From Triglochin maritima (taxonomy: Eukaryota > Streptophyta > Magnoliopsida > Alismatales > Juncaginaceae): a stretch of 64,000 nt of DNA. This document shows, in pieces, positions 63,001 through 64,000 of this stretch (its first letter is position 1; every line of letters starts with the position of its first letter). The translations under genes were made by a program, and so were the position numbers. The stretch lies in NCBI GenBank assembly GCA_963682175.1, contig OY821786.1, positions 31,737,501 to 31,801,500 on the forward strand, in the 5' to 3' direction. The notes under the pieces were generated by a model. That model was not told the DNA's origin and searched no databases. It worked only from the letters and a program-made list of their open reading frames with translations.

Positions 63001-63252
63001 CTTGTGTTCTAACCGATCATTTTGTTAATTTTCAGGTACCATAAACGTGTTTCAAACATTATCGATGATGTGCTTGTATGGAACCCAAGGTTGGCGCTCT
63101 CGGGTATGATGGATGGACAAGAACCTGTGGTTAACACGACGGATTCTGGCCCTCCCGGTGAAGAGAGCACAACCACTGCCGACGAACCTGGTCGCGATGT
63201 TAAGCCTGATGTGAATGATGTTGATAGTGAAAATGTTACACATGAAACTTAG
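57096..63252 (+). CDS. SEC62: Sec62-type translocation protein of the ER membrane, five exons
   Basis: Exons are 57096-57185, 59265-59579, 61015-61216, 61854-62082 and 63036-63252, joining in frame to 1053 bases (350 residues plus TAG). All introns are GT/AG. The cytosolic N-terminal domain reads KSATGVDVFQLFAEKVRDNK, FRGKDFVSFLRNNSEIKEIL and RCDRVVKTLRPGKKKLSSWP. It is followed by FFAWMFMKRRTIWQTILSFS and two hydrophobic spans (about residues 156-177 and 186-206, then RAMIFGALWIILGKSVWFFP). A further hydrophobic stretch YAVIAVVATMLLRHH may be the third span described for plant Sec62. The C-terminus is acidic and threonine-rich. Sec62 works with Sec61/Sec63 in post-translational import into the ER. 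Length is close to other plant Sec62 proteins and no frame break is present. Introns 1, 2 and 4 are long; intron 2 holds a hAT MITE. Confidence 0.95.
57464..58115. repeat. Degenerate tandem repeats in SEC62 intron 1
   Basis: G/T-rich sequence with recurring GGTGTTTGACTTTGGTG-like cores near 57531, 57631, 57718, 57862, 57908 and 58101, and GGAAGTTGTGTTT-like partners. Units are strongly diverged and spacing is irregular. Confidence 0.5.
60089..60866. mobile_element. hAT MITE in SEC62 intron 2, 778 bp, with 8-bp TSD
   Basis: The left end is TAGACCTAGTAATCATGTCG and the inverse right end TAGGCATGGCAATTTTACAC. TAGGATTG flanks both sides (60081-60088, 60867-60874), a perfect 8-bp TSD. Subterminal regions hold repeated CACGAAA/TTTCGTG motifs. 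The ends place it with the hAT family at 16309 and 46242. The middle contains a SINE-like insert. Confidence 0.9.
60620..60710 (-). repeat. tRNA-derived SINE head (A and B boxes) inside the hAT MITE
   Basis: On the minus strand TGGTGTAGTGG (60692-60682) fits a pol III A box and GGTGTTCGAACCTC (60651-60638) fits a B box, about 30 bases apart as in tRNA genes. It does not fold into a full tRNA in my reading. A second B-box-like GTGTTCGAACCCC lies on the plus strand at about 60583-60595. Confidence 0.5.
62527..62935. mobile_element. Possible short DNA element in SEC62 intron 4
   Basis: A GC-richer block starts GGGGGTGTATACTGGTC and ends near GGAATTTGTACATGGC, with inverse-like GTGTATAC/GTACAT ends and internal CCGGTCTGGACTGG. 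No TSD could be fixed, so the borders are approximate. Confidence 0.3.
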
Positions 63253-63359
63253 GAGAGGAATGTTTTATGAAAAATGTTGTATTTCTCTCCTTTCTGGAAT
63301 CTGTAATATCTTGATTGTGATGATCATAGAGCAATTTTGAGCTCAATTGTGTTCCCTTC

Positions 63360-63365
63360 AATAAA
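63360..63365 (+). promoter_or_regulatory. Likely polyadenylation signal of SEC62
   Basis: AATAAA about 110 bases after the SEC62 stop codon, followed by T-rich DNA. Confidence 0.6.
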
Positions 63366-63369
63366 GTGT

Positions 63370-64000
63370 AATTTTGAGCATCTAAGTTGTAGCTCACATG
63401 TAAGTCACTTGGTTACTCTGGTATGTAGCCTCTGGTGGCGCAAGGGTTCTTCCAGTTTTTTCTAAAAAATGGGTGTGATTAGTAAAGTAATTTTTTTCTG
63501 GGCCTCAATATCTCATTCCTAATCTTTGAAACGCAATAATCGTCAACAAACAATGCATTTAGTTTTTTTTATACTGGTCGTAACATCTCATTGCAAATCT
63601 CTGAAGAAAGTGCACTCTCAGATTATGAACCCACATCTCTAATAGAGTTTAAATCAACAGATAAAATGAAGCAAACTTCGGATCTTGAATGCTCATTTGC
63701 ACTATCAAACTTCAAGTCAATGCTCTCATTAGCAGTAGTAATTGATAGTATGCACCAAAGAAACAAAGATCCTAACAAGACTACCCACTAACCAGACATG
63801 AATGTGATCATTAGCTTACATATCCGGAACAAGACAAGTTTTTGTTTCTCAACCTATAAAACTCTTGGCATCACTCGTCTTTCTTCTAACAAGGTCTGCT
63901 TTAGGCATTATATATGGGCTAGAATCAGCACCAGTTTCGTATTTATCCAATCAATTACATTTTATCCATGGCCCTTTGCTCATTGGAGGTCTGTTGCAGG
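63370..64000. other. Right-edge flank, no gene confirmed
   Basis: An open frame at 63591-63791 has no recognised motif. On the minus strand near 63880-63840 a short reading (ADLVRRKTSDAKSFIG) after an AAAGCAG acceptor-like string could be the last exon of a gene entering from the right, but nothing confirms it. Confidence 0.3.

Overview
This is nuclear DNA of a flowering plant, most likely a eudicot. It is AT-rich, has two intron-split housekeeping genes with canonical GT/AG splice sites, and is otherwise packed with plant transposable elements (Ty1/copia, Ty3/gypsy, CACTA, hAT, TRIM, SINE). No species can be named from the sequence alone.

Layout. 1-485: truncated copia gag (minus). 635-1784: tandem TRIM array (four LTRs, three internal domains). 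About 3000-14440: SIRE/Maximus-like copia remnant, split at 5170-13976 by an 8.8-kb CACTA transposon with a perfect 3-bp target-site duplication (TSD); the CACTA carries two decayed minus-strand genes, a TNPD-type transposase and a Transposase_24-like/Ulp1 gene. 14440-16800: non-coding, with a minisatellite and a 339-bp hAT MITE. 16800-27798: nested gypsy-type elements. The outer one (plus strand) is interrupted 27 bp after its LTR by an 8.4-kb minus-strand element (18171-26588), which itself holds a solo LTR (23500-24708). 27799-30249: a solo LTR, minus strand. 30465-30638: an exon fragment of an EDR1/CTR1-type kinase.

Genes. 31347-43236 is a complete six-exon gene for mitochondrial ribosomal protein bL17m; a 6.4-kb copia element lies in intron 3 without touching the splice sites. 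46242-51605 is a 5.4-kb hAT element that keeps only the C-terminal transposase region and contains a solo LTR. 53082-55193 is a solo LTR related to the one at 27799-30249. 57096-63252 is a complete five-exon SEC62 gene (ER protein translocation), with a hAT MITE and a SINE-like insert in intron 2.

The two host genes have no evident functional link and no operon logic applies. The main story is insertion history: eight insertions can be delimited to the base by TSDs (CTT, AGTGTAAT, ATAGC, CCAAG, ATCTA, GATATGTC plus CAACC nested in it, CTTTT, TAGGATTG) and a ninth by a near-perfect pair (AGAAT/AGAAC). I found no complete novel biochemical system. The least explained signals are the dense GGTCGACCG palindrome arrays in LTRs of two apparently different families, the tandem TRIM, and degenerate repeat arrays inside early introns of both host genes.
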